Shown one piece after another: positions 17,815-27,040 of a stretch of DNA of 64,000 nt (position 1 is the stretch's first letter; the number at the start of each line of letters is the position of its first letter). A program made the translations under genes and the position numbers. Source of the stretch: Phycisphaerae bacterium (lineage in GTDB: Bacteria > Planctomycetota > Phycisphaerae > UBA1845 > Fen-1342); NCBI GenBank assembly GCA_028279405.1, contig JANQNU010000084.1, positions 62,001-126,000 of the forward strand, in the 5' to 3' direction. The notes under the pieces are model-generated. The model worked only from the letters and a program-made list of their open reading frames with translations. It made no database searches and had not been told where the DNA came from.

Positions 17815-18891
17815 TCATCGGGACTTACCTTCCCCCGTCCGAATCTTATGCGCAGCGTCCTCCATCCGCGTCCGCGTCCAAAGGACGAACGGCTCCTTCA
17901 AGGCCATGCGGTCCAGCAGCGCTGCGACCTCTTCATCGCCAACGGTGCAAACCTGTTTGAGCGCGACCGCGATCCCCATTCGAATCTCCCGCTCTTGCTC
18001 GTGCGACAGGCGTTCCATGAGCAGCGCCCGTGCTCCCGGGCAGCCCTCCCGATCCATCAAGGCGGAGATAATCACATTGCGCACGAGCAGGTCAACATGG
18101 CCGGATCCCAGATGGCGCTCATTCAGGCGACGCAGGTCCTCGATGCCCATCGCGTCGTACCATCGGAACAGCACGTCGTGCACAACCCATTTCGGCGCCT
18201 CCGGCTGCGCATAGTAAGCCGCTCGTGCCTTGGACAGTTCGGTCGGTTCGTTGTCCTGCGGATTCTCACCGGCAGCCCGGGCCCGGTCGAAGCGCATCCG
18301 TCCACGGATCCAGGCGTTGGGCTCGTCATCGACAGCGAGATCGACGATCCGCACGAACTCCGCCGGATCGCTCTCGCCGAGCACCGCGTGGAGCTGTCGC
18401 CACGCTTTCATTCGCTGTTCTTTCGGATAGTCAGCCATCGCGATGTCCAACAGTGCGCCGCGATCCGCTAGCTGCCCTACTTCTTCGACCGTGATCGATA
18501 CCGGCGGTAACAACTCGGCAAGCGTGGCGGCCTCGACAATCGTGCCCGCAACCGCCCCGGTATCGAACCGGCGCACGCTCGGCGTACCGCCTCCGGCGTG
18601 CTCGGCAAAGCTGTCGCTCGACGCGCCGACCGGAAACGCCGCGCGCGTTCGGCTGACGAATGCCCGCGTCCGTTCGATGTCGTCGTCCGTCACCGCAAGC
18701 ACCCGAAAGGTGCGCGACCGCGCGATTCGGTTCAGCCTGCGAACGATGCCCCGGCTCTCCGGCTGATCCGTATCGAGACAGGCAAGCAACACCGGCCGTT
18801 GATCGTGAAGCGGAAGTGCCTTCAGGCCGACCCACTGCTCCGCGCGCACTTCGGCGACTCCGACCGCCACGAGAATCGTCAGAAAGTGCAT
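17815..18891 (-). CDS. Exported thioredoxin-fold-like protein without CxxC
   Basis: 358 residues. A short signal peptide (MHFLTILVAVGVAEVRA) is preceded by GGGGAGC. Residues about 30-125 look like a thioredoxin/TlpA-type fold (RPVLLACLDT, RTFRVLAVTDDD, GGGTPSVRRFD with the cis-Pro loop), but the CxxC redox pair is absent. The remainder is helical, including a HEAT-like stretch near the end (ARALLMERLSHEQEREIRMG). It is likely periplasmic, possibly a binding or folding partner. It converges on the methyltransferase gene with a 53-base gap. Confidence 0.72.
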   Translation of the reverse strand: MHFLTILVAVGVAEVRAEQWVGLKALPLHDQRPVLLACLDTDQPESRGIVRRLNRIARSRTFRVLAVTDDDIERTRAFVSRTRAAFPVGASSDSFAEHAGGGTPSVRRFDTGAVAGTIVEAATLAELLPPVSITVEEVGQLADRGALLDIAMADYPKEQRMKAWRQLHAVLGESDPAEFVRIVDLAVDDEPNAWIRGRMRFDRARAAGENPQDNEPTELSKARAAYYAQPEAPKWVVHDVLFRWYDAMGIEDLRRLNERHLGSGHVDLLVRNVIISALMDREGCPGARALLMERLSHEQEREIRMGIAVALKQVCTVGDEEVAALLDRMALKEPFVLWTRTRMEDAAHKIRTGEGKSR

Positions 18892-19121
18892 ATCAGCTCC
18901 CCATCTGACACCGGTACAGCAAACGTGCGACCATAGCCCGCGCGGTTACGCGCCGCGTCCGGTTATACACATCCAACGCAGACCGGATGCGACGGGTATG
19001 AGAATGGCGCCGATCTGGTCAACCAACGATTCGCGACTCGTCAGACGCACTACCATGAATGCGCCAAGATCGGTGCAGGAATTGGTAAGACGTTGAGTGA
19101 CCGCGAGTCGGGGCGCAGACG

Positions 19122-19826
19122 CTAGGCGGTCTCAGGGATGCGCTTCGGTGCATTCGCGCCGAAGCCGGGGAGGCGCTGATCGCGGAAAAGATCCCAGAAG
19201 TGCCGGAACGCCATCCGTGCAAAGTACCACGGGCCGAAACGGCCGAAGTGCAGCCGAGCGCTGCGCAGCGATTCCAGAAACCGGGTCGGCGAATCGACTG
19301 ACGCGAGCATTTGGTAGCACGGTGCAAGCCGCCCGCGCAAGTGTGCGTCGGCCCCTACATAGACCGGCAGGCGATGCTGCTGCGCAAACGTTGCCGCCCG
19401 CCGATCCTCCCACGGCGCCGGCGACTGCGCGTTGCAGATCTCGACCGCATCGAGCCACGGCAGCAATCCGTACATCGCCTCGCCGAGACAATCATCCGCC
19501 AGCGTGCAGAACGCGTGTGGCGCCAGCACCAGACCACCTTGTGCCCGGATCGCTTGCGCCGTCTCGATCGCCGACATCCCCGGCGGAATCCACTCGTTCA
19601 GAAACAGCCCGATCAGATGGCCGTCGGCGGTGCTCACCTCCTCGCCGACGATGACCGTCAGGTCGTCCGCCGACTCTCGCACCTCGATCGCCCCGGCAAT
19701 CTCATCATGGTCCGTCACCGCGACGCATGAAACACCCTCTCGTCGCGCCGCATCAATCAGATCCTGCGGGCTGACGTTCGAGTCGAACGAGTAGTTCGTA
19801 TGAGCGTGGATCACGCATTTGTGCAT
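19122..19826 (-). CDS. PHP-domain metal-dependent phosphoesterase
   Basis: 234 residues from the ATG at 19826, chosen because the conserved fold starts at once (HKCVIHAHTNYSFDS); an in-frame ATG 24 codons upstream adds unconserved sequence. PHP motifs are present: HAHTNYS (motif I), AVTDHDE (II), EEVSTADGHLIGLF (III), APHAF and GADAHLRG (IV). These ligands bind two or three metals for phosphoester hydrolysis. Relatives act on nucleotides, histidinol phosphate or unknown phosphoesters. Substrate unknown. It lies alone, downstream of the OB-HD exonuclease operon. Confidence 0.88.
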   Translation of the reverse strand: MHKCVIHAHTNYSFDSNVSPQDLIDAARREGVSCVAVTDHDEIAGAIEVRESADDLTVIVGEEVSTADGHLIGLFLNEWIPPGMSAIETAQAIRAQGGLVLAPHAFCTLADDCLGEAMYGLLPWLDAVEICNAQSPAPWEDRRAATFAQQHRLPVYVGADAHLRGRLAPCYQMLASVDSPTRFLESLRSARLHFGRFGPWYFARMAFRHFWDLFRDQRLPGFGANAPKRIPETA

Positions 19827-19970
19827 GGTTCGCGCCTGTTTCCCGTCCTGGTGCCGCGGCCCCGATACCCCACGGTGCCGCGTCGCGGTTTCCTCCATTG
19901 TAGACCCCCACCCGACAAGGTTTGATACATCCGGTAATAAATTACTGGTTTGACCGCCGTGGCCGCGACG

Positions 19971-20999
19971 TCAGGCGTTTTCCGTCGACGGCCCCATAAC
20001 GCCCGGCTTGAAGATCCGCGTCTCCAGCGCCCGCACGTAACTGGTCCAGTCGCTGGCAGCGTCCGGATCGGCATCCACCGCCTCGAACACCATATTGAGC
20101 TTAGCGTCCAGGTTGTCCAGATAATGAACCACGAACGCCTCGGCCGTGGCCGGCAGCCGCGGGCTGCCGAACTCATACTTGCCGTGGTGGGCCAGAATGA
20201 TGTGCTGGAGTCCGAGCGCCAGGTTCTCCGGGAATGGCTGGCCGGTCTCGCGCTCGATCTCCCGAATCTTCTCCTTGACCCAGACGACCGCCATCGCAAT
20301 GTGGCCCACGAGCTGCCCGGCGCTGCTGTAGGAGAAGTTGGTCCGGTATTCGAGTTCCTCCACCTTGCCGCAATCGTGCAGGAACAAGCCGACCAGCACC
20401 AGATCCCGATTCACGCGCGGATAGAGCGGCAAGACACGATCCGCCAGTTCCAGCAGATTCAGCGTGTGCTCCAGCAAACCGCCGAGGTACGCATGATGAT
20501 TGGTGATCGCGGCCGGTGCCGATTGAAAACCACGCACGAACGCCTGATCGTGCATGAATCGGCCGACGAGTTGCAACAGATCGCGGTCCTCGATCGTCCG
20601 CAGGATCTCTTGCAGCCGGTTCCACATCTGCTCGGCGTCACGCCGCGAGGCAGGCAGGAAGTCGCGTGGGTCCACGTCGCGCTCGTCGACCGCTTGCACA
20701 CCGTCAACGATGAACTGTCGATTCCCCTTGTAGTTCTCGACACGCCCTCGGAATCGAGCAAACCCGCCTTCCGGCAACGAATCGAAAAACTGCTGCGACG
20801 ACTTCCAATGCCGCGCCAGCATCTGCCCGGTCGCATCGGCGACCACCGCGTGTACGTATAGCTCGCCGTTGCTGGTCGTTCGCAGATCCTTCTGGGTAAT
20901 CCGAAACACCTGCGATTCGACGCGAAATCCGGCCGCCATTTCGGCGATCGGACACGCAGTGGCCGACGGCTTCGCTGCCGGCCCGTTGCCGCTGGTCAT
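19971..20999 (-). CDS. YhaM-like OB-fold plus HD-domain exoribonuclease
   Basis: 342 residues from the ATG at 20999 (AAAGG seven bases upstream); a GTG at 21014 overlapping the previous stop is the alternative. Residues about 25-110 form an OB-fold (VADATGQMLARHW, FRGRVENYKGNRQFIVDGVQ). An HD phosphohydrolase domain follows with NHHAYLGGLLEHT, LFLHDCGKVEELEY and HIILAHHGKYEFG. This order is that of YhaM/CBF1 3'-to-5' exoribonucleases, which trim RNA or single-stranded DNA in the cytoplasm. It is the last gene of a three-gene operon. Confidence 0.88.
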   Translation of the reverse strand: MTSGNGPAAKPSATACPIAEMAAGFRVESQVFRITQKDLRTTSNGELYVHAVVADATGQMLARHWKSSQQFFDSLPEGGFARFRGRVENYKGNRQFIVDGVQAVDERDVDPRDFLPASRRDAEQMWNRLQEILRTIEDRDLLQLVGRFMHDQAFVRGFQSAPAAITNHHAYLGGLLEHTLNLLELADRVLPLYPRVNRDLVLVGLFLHDCGKVEELEYRTNFSYSSAGQLVGHIAMAVVWVKEKIREIERETGQPFPENLALGLQHIILAHHGKYEFGSPRLPATAEAFVVHYLDNLDAKLNMVFEAVDADPDAASDWTSYVRALETRIFKPGVMGPSTENA

Positions 21000-21010
21000 G
21001 GAGTTGCCTT

Positions 21011-21427
21011 TCACGACGGGCTGGATGATGCCGCCCGTTCTCGAACATATGTATCCGCGGCGGGCGAGATGAAAACCACCCCGTCGCCGAATAGGTCCGC
21101 CCGCATGGAAATCCCGAGCGGCGTCGTATAGTAGGAGTGGACCCGGCCCGCCATCTCACGCAACGCCAGCCGCCATTCACGGCCCTCACGCTCCATCGCG
21201 CGCAACGCTTGGTAGACACCGTCAAACTCGCCGTGATGACGCAACGCGATCTCCGCAATCAGAATCTGCAGCGCGGACTCCCGAACGCGACTCCAATCCG
21301 CTTCGCGGTTCGCGTGAAACACGAGGTAATGCAACTGCTCGATCTCACGCTGCAACCGGTGCAGGAAATCGTGCACGCGGATCGCTTCCGCCAGCTCGTC
21401 ATACTGCTGTCGCGTAATCGTCGCCAT
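21011..21427 (-). CDS. Small hypothetical protein in the YhaM-like operon
   Basis: 138 residues from the ATG at 21427; the reading frame upstream of that lies inside the lipoprotein gene and is discarded. It begins MATITRQQYDELAEAIR and is mostly helical (HDFLHRLQREIEQLHYLVFH...), with Glu/Arg-rich amphipathic stretches and a short beta end (ADLFGDGVVFISPAADTY). No family is recognised. It follows the lipoprotein by 16 bases, and its stop overlaps a GTG that may start the exoribonuclease, so translation of the two is probably coupled. Confidence 0.7.
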   Translation of the reverse strand: MATITRQQYDELAEAIRVHDFLHRLQREIEQLHYLVFHANREADWSRVRESALQILIAEIALRHHGEFDGVYQALRAMEREGREWRLALREMAGRVHSYYTTPLGISMRADLFGDGVVFISPAADTYVRERAASSSPS

Positions 21428-21443
21428 CGAATCGCCACCAACC

Positions 21444-22250
21444 TCAACCGCGCTGCCCGAGCAATACCCCGACCGCTGCCTGGAACTGCTGTAACTCGAA
21501 CTCGCCCGCCTCCAACTTGGCAATCGCGTCGTCCAGGAACGCCTGGAGCTGCTGATGATGTGCGAGCACAGCCACGATCCGCACCTGGTCGATCGGGGTA
21601 CCAAGCTGGATCCGCCAGCCATCACCGTCTTTCCGCAGACTCATCGATTGATCGCTGTCCGGACCGAACAACAACTGTAGCGGGCTCGGCGCGTAGGTGG
21701 CGTTGTTCAGATCCAATACGTCGATCGTCGGATTGTAGGTAAACTTGTTGTAAAAGACGTCTACTGCCTGCGAGGCCAACGGACCGAACTGTTCGCTCAT
21801 CCGCTGTTTGAAAAGATTCATCTTCTCGTTGGTCGGATAGAACGTCTCGTACGTGTCGGCCGTGATCCCCTCGACCTGGCTCGGCTCGATCATCGCGACG
21901 ACCTGCTCGTACTTACCCTCCCGAAGCAGACCGACGATCGTCTCACCGACACCACGAACCGTTTCCTGGATCGCAACGATCGCGGGATCGCTCGGCGTCT
22001 CGCCGCCGCCGCCGTCGGCACTCCGGGCGCTACCGCCACCGCCTGCTCGTGGCAGGTCCTTGACCGGCTCATACGCGACCGGCTGGTAGGTCGTCTGGTC
22101 CTGCAGAATCCGAGCGTCGGCCATCGGCGTCCCCAGCGCCAACGATCCGCCAACGCTTGCCGGTATTGCCGACTCCGGCGGTGTTGCATCGCCACACCCC
22201 CACACCACCGAAACGACAACCAAAAGCGCCCCAACAGTGACCCGCTGCAT
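21444..22250 (-). CDS. Hypothetical lipoprotein
   Basis: 268 residues. The signal peptide ends VVSVVWGC-GD, a lipobox. A Gly/Pro-rich linker (GGGGSARSADGGGGE) leads to a helical domain from about residue 95 (IVGLLREGKYEQVVAMIEP) and a DUF-like alpha/beta region (DVFYNKFTYNPTIDVLDLNN, MSLRKDGDGWRIQLG). The last part has the NTF2/DUF4878 feel of a lipoprotein that binds small molecules, but that is only an impression. It is first gene of a three-gene operon ending in the OB-HD exoribonuclease. Confidence 0.72.
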   Translation of the reverse strand: MQRVTVGALLVVVSVVWGCGDATPPESAIPASVGGSLALGTPMADARILQDQTTYQPVAYEPVKDLPRAGGGGSARSADGGGGETPSDPAIVAIQETVRGVGETIVGLLREGKYEQVVAMIEPSQVEGITADTYETFYPTNEKMNLFKQRMSEQFGPLASQAVDVFYNKFTYNPTIDVLDLNNATYAPSPLQLLFGPDSDQSMSLRKDGDGWRIQLGTPIDQVRIVAVLAHHQQLQAFLDDAIAKLEAGEFELQQFQAAVGVLLGQRG

Positions 22251-22382
22251 CGTTACTCATCCGTTCCGCTGATACGAGAATCCGTCGCGCCCGCCAGGCG
22301 CCGACGCCGACCTAATCCGCCTCTACAACAGGTTACCGTCGATCCCCCGCCAACGCCACGGGAACTCACCGCCCCCGTGCTC

Positions 22383-24866
22383 TTAGGGCTTGTGCGGGCC
22401 AGGCCCGCCTGATACCTGCAACTCGACCCCCGCCAGCGATTCGCTCAGTTCCTGCCATCGCGTCTGCTCGTCGGCCGCATCCGCGAACGGCGACTCCCAC
22501 CGAAGCAGAAGCGGAGCGAGCACTTGTGGTCCATCGACCCGGACGCGCAACGCGCGCCGCGCTGCCCGCCACGCCCCGCGAAAAGCGTCGCGCCCTCGTG
22601 TACTGTCACGGAGACGGTCGAGCGCGGCAATCAACGCTGACACCGTCCGCTTGATGCGCTCGTCAGGGTCGTCGCGCCGCGTCCCTCGGACTTCTCCAAC
22701 CAAGCCCGGTACCAACCGGCACCGAATCCGCTGATCGTCGAGCGGCGCAGCGTGCCAGGTGGACCTGGGAACATCGTCGTAACTCGCGGCGATAGCCGCC
22801 GGGTCCGGCAACCCGAGCACGTACGCGATCGTCCAAGCCTGTGTCGGCGTCAACGATTGCGGAACCTGCACCACCACCCAGCCGTTGCCGTCGTCTCGCG
22901 CGTGATGCGACACCGGCCGCGTCGTCGTCGTCCGGTCGGTCGTCAACTGCGTGTCGCGAACGCCCGGTCTCCGGGATTCTCCCGGCGCCGCAGCCAACCA
23001 TTCAGCACAATACTGTCGACACGCCGACTCGACCGAAGCGGGGGTCACATTGCCACAAACCGCCATCGCAACACCGGCAGCACCATTCACCGGCCCTGCC
23101 GCGGGGCCGTCGGCAGCTGCGGTTTCTTCCGCGCCACCCAGCCATTCCACCAACGCGGCACGGTCGGGGTGCCGCGCAAGGCGCGTCGCGACCTCCATCA
23201 ACTCGGGCAACTGCGCCGACGCTCCCGACACCAGCAACACCGTCGGCGAGTGCAGCGCACACACCAGTCCGTTGTAGCGCGCCACATCGCGCAGCGCAGC
23301 GATCGTGACGTCGGTTTCCCCGATCGGAGCGGCACCCGCCCGGCGATCAGCGAATTGCGGCAGAACAACCGCGACACTCGTCCAATCCGAAGCGAGTTTC
23401 GCCACGCGGATTCGCGCCGCCTCAACCGTGATCGTCTCGATCGTCGGCGACCGCGGCTCGTTCCAGTTGACGACGCTCCCCTCCGAAGCCGCGCCGCTCC
23501 CGGCCGAATCCGCTTCGCGCAGGTTGTTCCGCGTCATCGCCGCACCATTCGTCGGCGCTTTCCTCGGCACCGATCGACGGTGGACACGGACGGCAATGTT
23601 CTCGGCCAAGTCGTTGGCAGCCGCTTGCAAATCGTGCACGGTCACGCGCGCATAGCGCTCCAACTCAAACGTCGAGAGCATCAGGTCACGCCCGACCATC
23701 TCGTGAAGCGCAAGGCGCTTGGCGTGCTCCCCGAAGGCGCTCGTCCGAGCGCGCAATCGGGCAATGACCGCAGTCCGTGCGCCGTTCAAGGCGATCGGCG
23801 ACACTCCAGTCCGCGCTACGTCGCGCAACGACGCCACCAGCAGCGACTCAAGCGGCTCGAGCGTCGCCTCAGCCCGCCGAGGCCGATCCGCCGAAAGGAT
23901 CGTCAATCCCGCATGCTTCCAGGACTCGCGACACCAGTTCGGAGCCGAGTAGCCCGAACGCCGCAGCACGTCACGCAATCGACCGTCCACAGGATTGCAA
24001 AGGACCTCCAGCAACGTATCGAGCACCGCGTTGTCGAAGTCCCCCCAACGTGGCGTCACCCACACCAGATCGACGCCCGCACGTAACGCGTCAACGACGA
24101 CGAGCGTTCCCTTCGGCTCCGGTAGCTCCGAAACGGCACGGCGCGGCGGCTCCGCCCATGCCACATCGCGAAACCGCTCCTTCGCCTTCAGCAACGCGTC
24201 CGCGACCGGTAGGTTTCCGACGACAACCAGGCGCGCATTGCCAGGCACGGACCATGTAGCCAGAAACGCCGAGAGCGCTAAAGGCAACACGTTGGCTGCC
24301 TTCACAACCGACGGCTTCAACATTCTGGCGTAAGGATGTCCACGAAAAGCGGATTCGAGCACCGCGGCACGCCAGCGATCGTCGCGAGACGGTCCCGATC
24401 GAAGGCTCCCCGAGACGGCCTCATACCACTGAAGGCCCACGGTCTCTACCCGCCACGCAAGCACCGACGGACCCGCTTTCGGATCCGTAGTTCGTGGCGC
24501 GGCCGTAGCCAGGAAGGCCCGCGCAGCGTCAAGCGCAACATCGAGCGCGTCAGCCGTGGTCGTAATCGTCAGGAAGCACGCGTCGGGCAGCACGCCTGCC
24601 TCTATCCGGGCTCCGGCCGCGCTCAATTCCCGCAGCGCCGGACCCGCCGCCGACATCCGCACCGCATGCGCCACGCGGCTCGTCACCGCACCGTCAGCCA
24701 GCCCGGCGTTGAACCAGAGCTGGACGCTTACCAGCGGGAACGTCGCGTCCTCGACCGCCACGATCTCGAGACCGTTGTCGAGCCGATCGAAGCGGATCGG
24801 TTCCGTCCGTTCGACCTGCGCCGATAACGCAACCGAAAGCCACAGCCCAAGCGTGAGATGCGTCAT
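22383..24866 (-). CDS. Exported M16 peptidase homolog lacking the zinc motif
   Basis: 827 residues with a signal peptide (MTHLTLGLWLSVALSAQV). The N-terminal half follows the M16 pattern: RLDNGLEIVAVEDATFPLVSVQLWFNAG, a proline-glycine loop SVPGNARLVVVGNLPV, and second-domain features typical of pitrilysin-fold halves. Two halves are joined in one chain. Where active enzymes have HxxEH, this one reads VAHAVRMSAAG: only the first His remains, and the Glu and second His are missing. It should therefore be inactive, like the non-catalytic partner of a PqqL/YmxG pair or a processing-peptidase core subunit. No active M16 partner lies nearby. Confidence 0.82.
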   Translation of the reverse strand: MTHLTLGLWLSVALSAQVERTEPIRFDRLDNGLEIVAVEDATFPLVSVQLWFNAGLADGAVTSRVAHAVRMSAAGPALRELSAAGARIEAGVLPDACFLTITTTADALDVALDAARAFLATAAPRTTDPKAGPSVLAWRVETVGLQWYEAVSGSLRSGPSRDDRWRAAVLESAFRGHPYARMLKPSVVKAANVLPLALSAFLATWSVPGNARLVVVGNLPVADALLKAKERFRDVAWAEPPRRAVSELPEPKGTLVVVDALRAGVDLVWVTPRWGDFDNAVLDTLLEVLCNPVDGRLRDVLRRSGYSAPNWCRESWKHAGLTILSADRPRRAEATLEPLESLLVASLRDVARTGVSPIALNGARTAVIARLRARTSAFGEHAKRLALHEMVGRDLMLSTFELERYARVTVHDLQAAANDLAENIAVRVHRRSVPRKAPTNGAAMTRNNLREADSAGSGAASEGSVVNWNEPRSPTIETITVEAARIRVAKLASDWTSVAVVLPQFADRRAGAAPIGETDVTIAALRDVARYNGLVCALHSPTVLLVSGASAQLPELMEVATRLARHPDRAALVEWLGGAEETAAADGPAAGPVNGAAGVAMAVCGNVTPASVESACRQYCAEWLAAAPGESRRPGVRDTQLTTDRTTTTRPVSHHARDDGNGWVVVQVPQSLTPTQAWTIAYVLGLPDPAAIAASYDDVPRSTWHAAPLDDQRIRCRLVPGLVGEVRGTRRDDPDERIKRTVSALIAALDRLRDSTRGRDAFRGAWRAARRALRVRVDGPQVLAPLLLRWESPFADAADEQTRWQELSESLAGVELQVSGGPGPHKP

Positions 24867-24957
24867 GACGACGAGTATAGGGCAAGTGACGATGCGGCGT
24901 TCGACGGTCGCAGAAGATTCCCCTTGGACCGTTGCCGCGCTGCCGAACCGTCGCGTC

Positions 24958-25368
24958 TTACCCGCCGCCCGAAGGCGTCCTCACCTGCGCCGCAAGCGAC
25001 GTCTTGCAATACGGGCACTCGTACGCACCGCTTCGGATCTCAGGTGTCCGTGGAATGTAGCGCTTGCACGAAAAACAGCGCAAACTCGTTCCCCAGGCGG
25101 CTGGCTGCTGACACTGTGGACAGATGAACGCACCGGTCTCTTCGTCGCCCGCGAGCACATTTGCTTCTTGCGATGTCATCCGGGTCTCTTGATCGCAAGC
25201 GGTACAGACGATGACGACGCGGTTGTTGTCAGTGGTGGTCGGACCGAAGCCGCTTCTGATGCGCCAGCCGAGCCAGCCAACCGCAATAACCACCACAACG
25301 ATCGCGCCGCCGGTCTTGATCGCTTGCTTCCAACCGCCGCCAGCGGATTCCGGTTCGGGAGTCAGCAT
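24958..25368 (-). CDS. Single-TM zinc-ribbon protein
   Basis: 136 residues. A short N-terminus is followed by one membrane helix (about 18-37, TGGAIVVVVIAVGWLGW) and then a cytoplasmic or external domain with four CxxC pairs (CTAC, CPQC, CFSC, CPYC). This is the spacing of two zinc ribbons. The pairs suggest structural zinc and protein or nucleic-acid contact. GAGCGAGGCGGC precedes the start. Function unknown. Confidence 0.78.
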   Translation of the reverse strand: MLTPEPESAGGGWKQAIKTGGAIVVVVIAVGWLGWRIRSGFGPTTTDNNRVVIVCTACDQETRMTSQEANVLAGDEETGAFICPQCQQPAAWGTSLRCFSCKRYIPRTPEIRSGAYECPYCKTSLAAQVRTPSGGG

Positions 25369-25462
25369 GCCGCCTCGCTCTCATCAGCAGGTAGGCCCGA
25401 ACATGGCCGGGCGCAGATTCGAGTGCCGCCCGGCGGGTGACCTCGACGAGACGATCGTCACC

Positions 25463-26401
25463 CTAGCGCCGCAAGTGCGGCGTGAAATCTCGCGACCACA
25501 TTCGCATCCAGATTCCGCGTGTCTCCGCGGAAAGGCCCGGGGCATCCGCGAGCATCAGGCCGTCCGGCTCGAAGAACGGAGACGCCTGGCTCCGGTCGAG
25601 CCCTTCGGGATCAACCCAGTGCTTCCACGTCGCGAACCACGCCACGTGTCCGTCGAAGAACATCGTGTTCATACCGAGGGTGTTGTGCGCTGGATGTATT
25701 CCGCCCGGGCTCTCGAAGGGGAAATCCCATTGCGTATTGACGATGGAGTTGTCAATCTCCTGGTCGTACACGCCGTCGCGATTGCTCTCACCGAACGCGA
25801 TGAACTGCGACGGGTCGCGTACCTGCACCTCCGTCAGACCGCTGTACTCTTCCTGATCGCCAAACGGCGACCAGTTCAGGGTCGGGTCGAGTTGAATCAG
25901 GCCGGTCCAGGCATCGTTCGCTCCAAACGGCTCGCCCGCTCCCCACGCATTCGCGCCGTAGCTGAGGTAAGCAAACCGCCGATCGATCGACGCCTGCTGC
26001 GCGACCAGGGTCGCCGACCAGTCGACATGCTCCTTGCGGTTGTTCGGACAGTCGAGCACCCCGGCGTCGGAGTTTCCTCCCAGGACGTCGGCCCCGTTGA
26101 TGTAGAGCCGCACGGGCCGGCCGCCGCCGTCACGCGCTACCGCCCAGAACGCGCGCTGCTTACCCATCTGAATGGGCCAATAGTGACCGTTGACATAGCG
26201 CCCGGAATCCGCCATGTAGATCAACGCCCCCTGCCCGATCGACCGCAGATTGGTTGAACACTTGACGCGTCGCGCCTGTTCGCGCGCAGCGGCCAACGAC
26301 GGAAGCAGGATCGCGATCAGCAACGCAATGATGGCAACGACCACGAGCAGTTCGATCAGCGTGAACGCCGAGCGGGGACGGGACGACAGACGGCTACGCA
26401 T
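25463..26401 (-). CDS. Type II/IV pseudopilin, DUF1559-like
   Basis: 312 residues, with AGGAGGTGG upstream of ATG 26401. The prepilin leader and N-methylation motif is clear: [25 protein letters not shown], with the peptidase cut before Phe and the Glu at position 5. The helix continues [24 protein letters not shown] and the C-terminal domain ends with the planctomycete H-X9-DG-like motif [11 protein letters not shown]. Such proteins are abundant in planctomycetes and are processed by PilD and assembled by a type II-like machine. No secretion genes are adjacent. Confidence 0.93.
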   Translation of the reverse strand: MRSRLSSRPRSAFTLIELLVVVAIIALLIAILLPSLAAAREQARRVKCSTNLRSIGQGALIYMADSGRYVNGHYWPIQMGKQRAFWAVARDGGGRPVRLYINGADVLGGNSDAGVLDCPNNRKEHVDWSATLVAQQASIDRRFAYLSYGANAWGAGEPFGANDAWTGLIQLDPTLNWSPFGDQEEYSGLTEVQVRDPSQFIAFGESNRDGVYDQEIDNSIVNTQWDFPFESPGGIHPAHNTLGMNTMFFDGHVAWFATWKHWVDPEGLDRSQASPFFEPDGLMLADAPGLSAETRGIWMRMWSRDFTPHLRR

Positions 26402-27040
26402 TGGCCACCTCCTGAACTGTACCAGATCCGCGCGCCCGGCCGGCCGGAGAGGTGAAAACTACGCCGTTGAACGCGCTTTTGATGCCCTCGACTTCCCCAT
26501 TTTACCAATACACCTAACGCACGCTAGCCTTTTTTCGGAAAATCGTCACGGAGAGGTCGACGTCAATGCGAGCCGCGAGCGCAAGCGAGCGGTCAACAGC
26601 GAGCCGAGACGACCGCCCCACCCCCATTGTTTCTCGGGGATCGGGGACGTGGTGCCCCACACTCTAGGGTGAGGGACGTGCTCGCGCACCAAGCCAGGAG
26701 TGTCCCCCAGGGTAGAAGCCTGGGACGCTACCGCGCTAGCGCGCTAGCGACGGGCCCAGGCCATCTCACGCTCCTTGATCCCCTCGCTCGCGCTCGGGCC
26801 TCGTTGTGTTCGATCCTTGCGGGCTGTTACGGAGCCAAGCGACGTCGATGCGAGCCGCGAGCGCAAGCGAGCGGTCAACGGCGGGCGAGACGCCCGCCCC
26901 ACCCAGTTGTTTCTTGATCCCCTCGCTCGCGCTCGGGGCTCGTTTGGTGCCCGCCACCAATCCCACAGGGGCTCACGGATTGACACCGGCCGCGCTCCGC
27001 CGATAGTAACAGGCGGTTACAGCATGAACCCAAGGCCCCG
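26402..27040. repeat. Intergenic repeat cluster
   Basis: No gene is visible. There are two copies of the unit GACGTC(A/G)ATGCGAGCCGCGAG...GCGGTCAAC (about 26562-26597 and 26836-26882). The second runs straight into the perfect hairpin GGCGGGCG-AGA-CGCCCGCC at 26880-26898. Two reverse copies of GATCCCCTCGCTCGCGCTCG lie near 26778 and 26916. Further GTGCCCCAC...GGGTGAGGG and CCCAGGGT...GCCTGGGA palindromes lie at about 26650-26735. Confidence 0.75.

Noticed and set aside
22752-24086. 444-codon plus-strand open frame
   Set aside because: Antisense to the M16-like gene; arginine-rich, no start signal, no family features.
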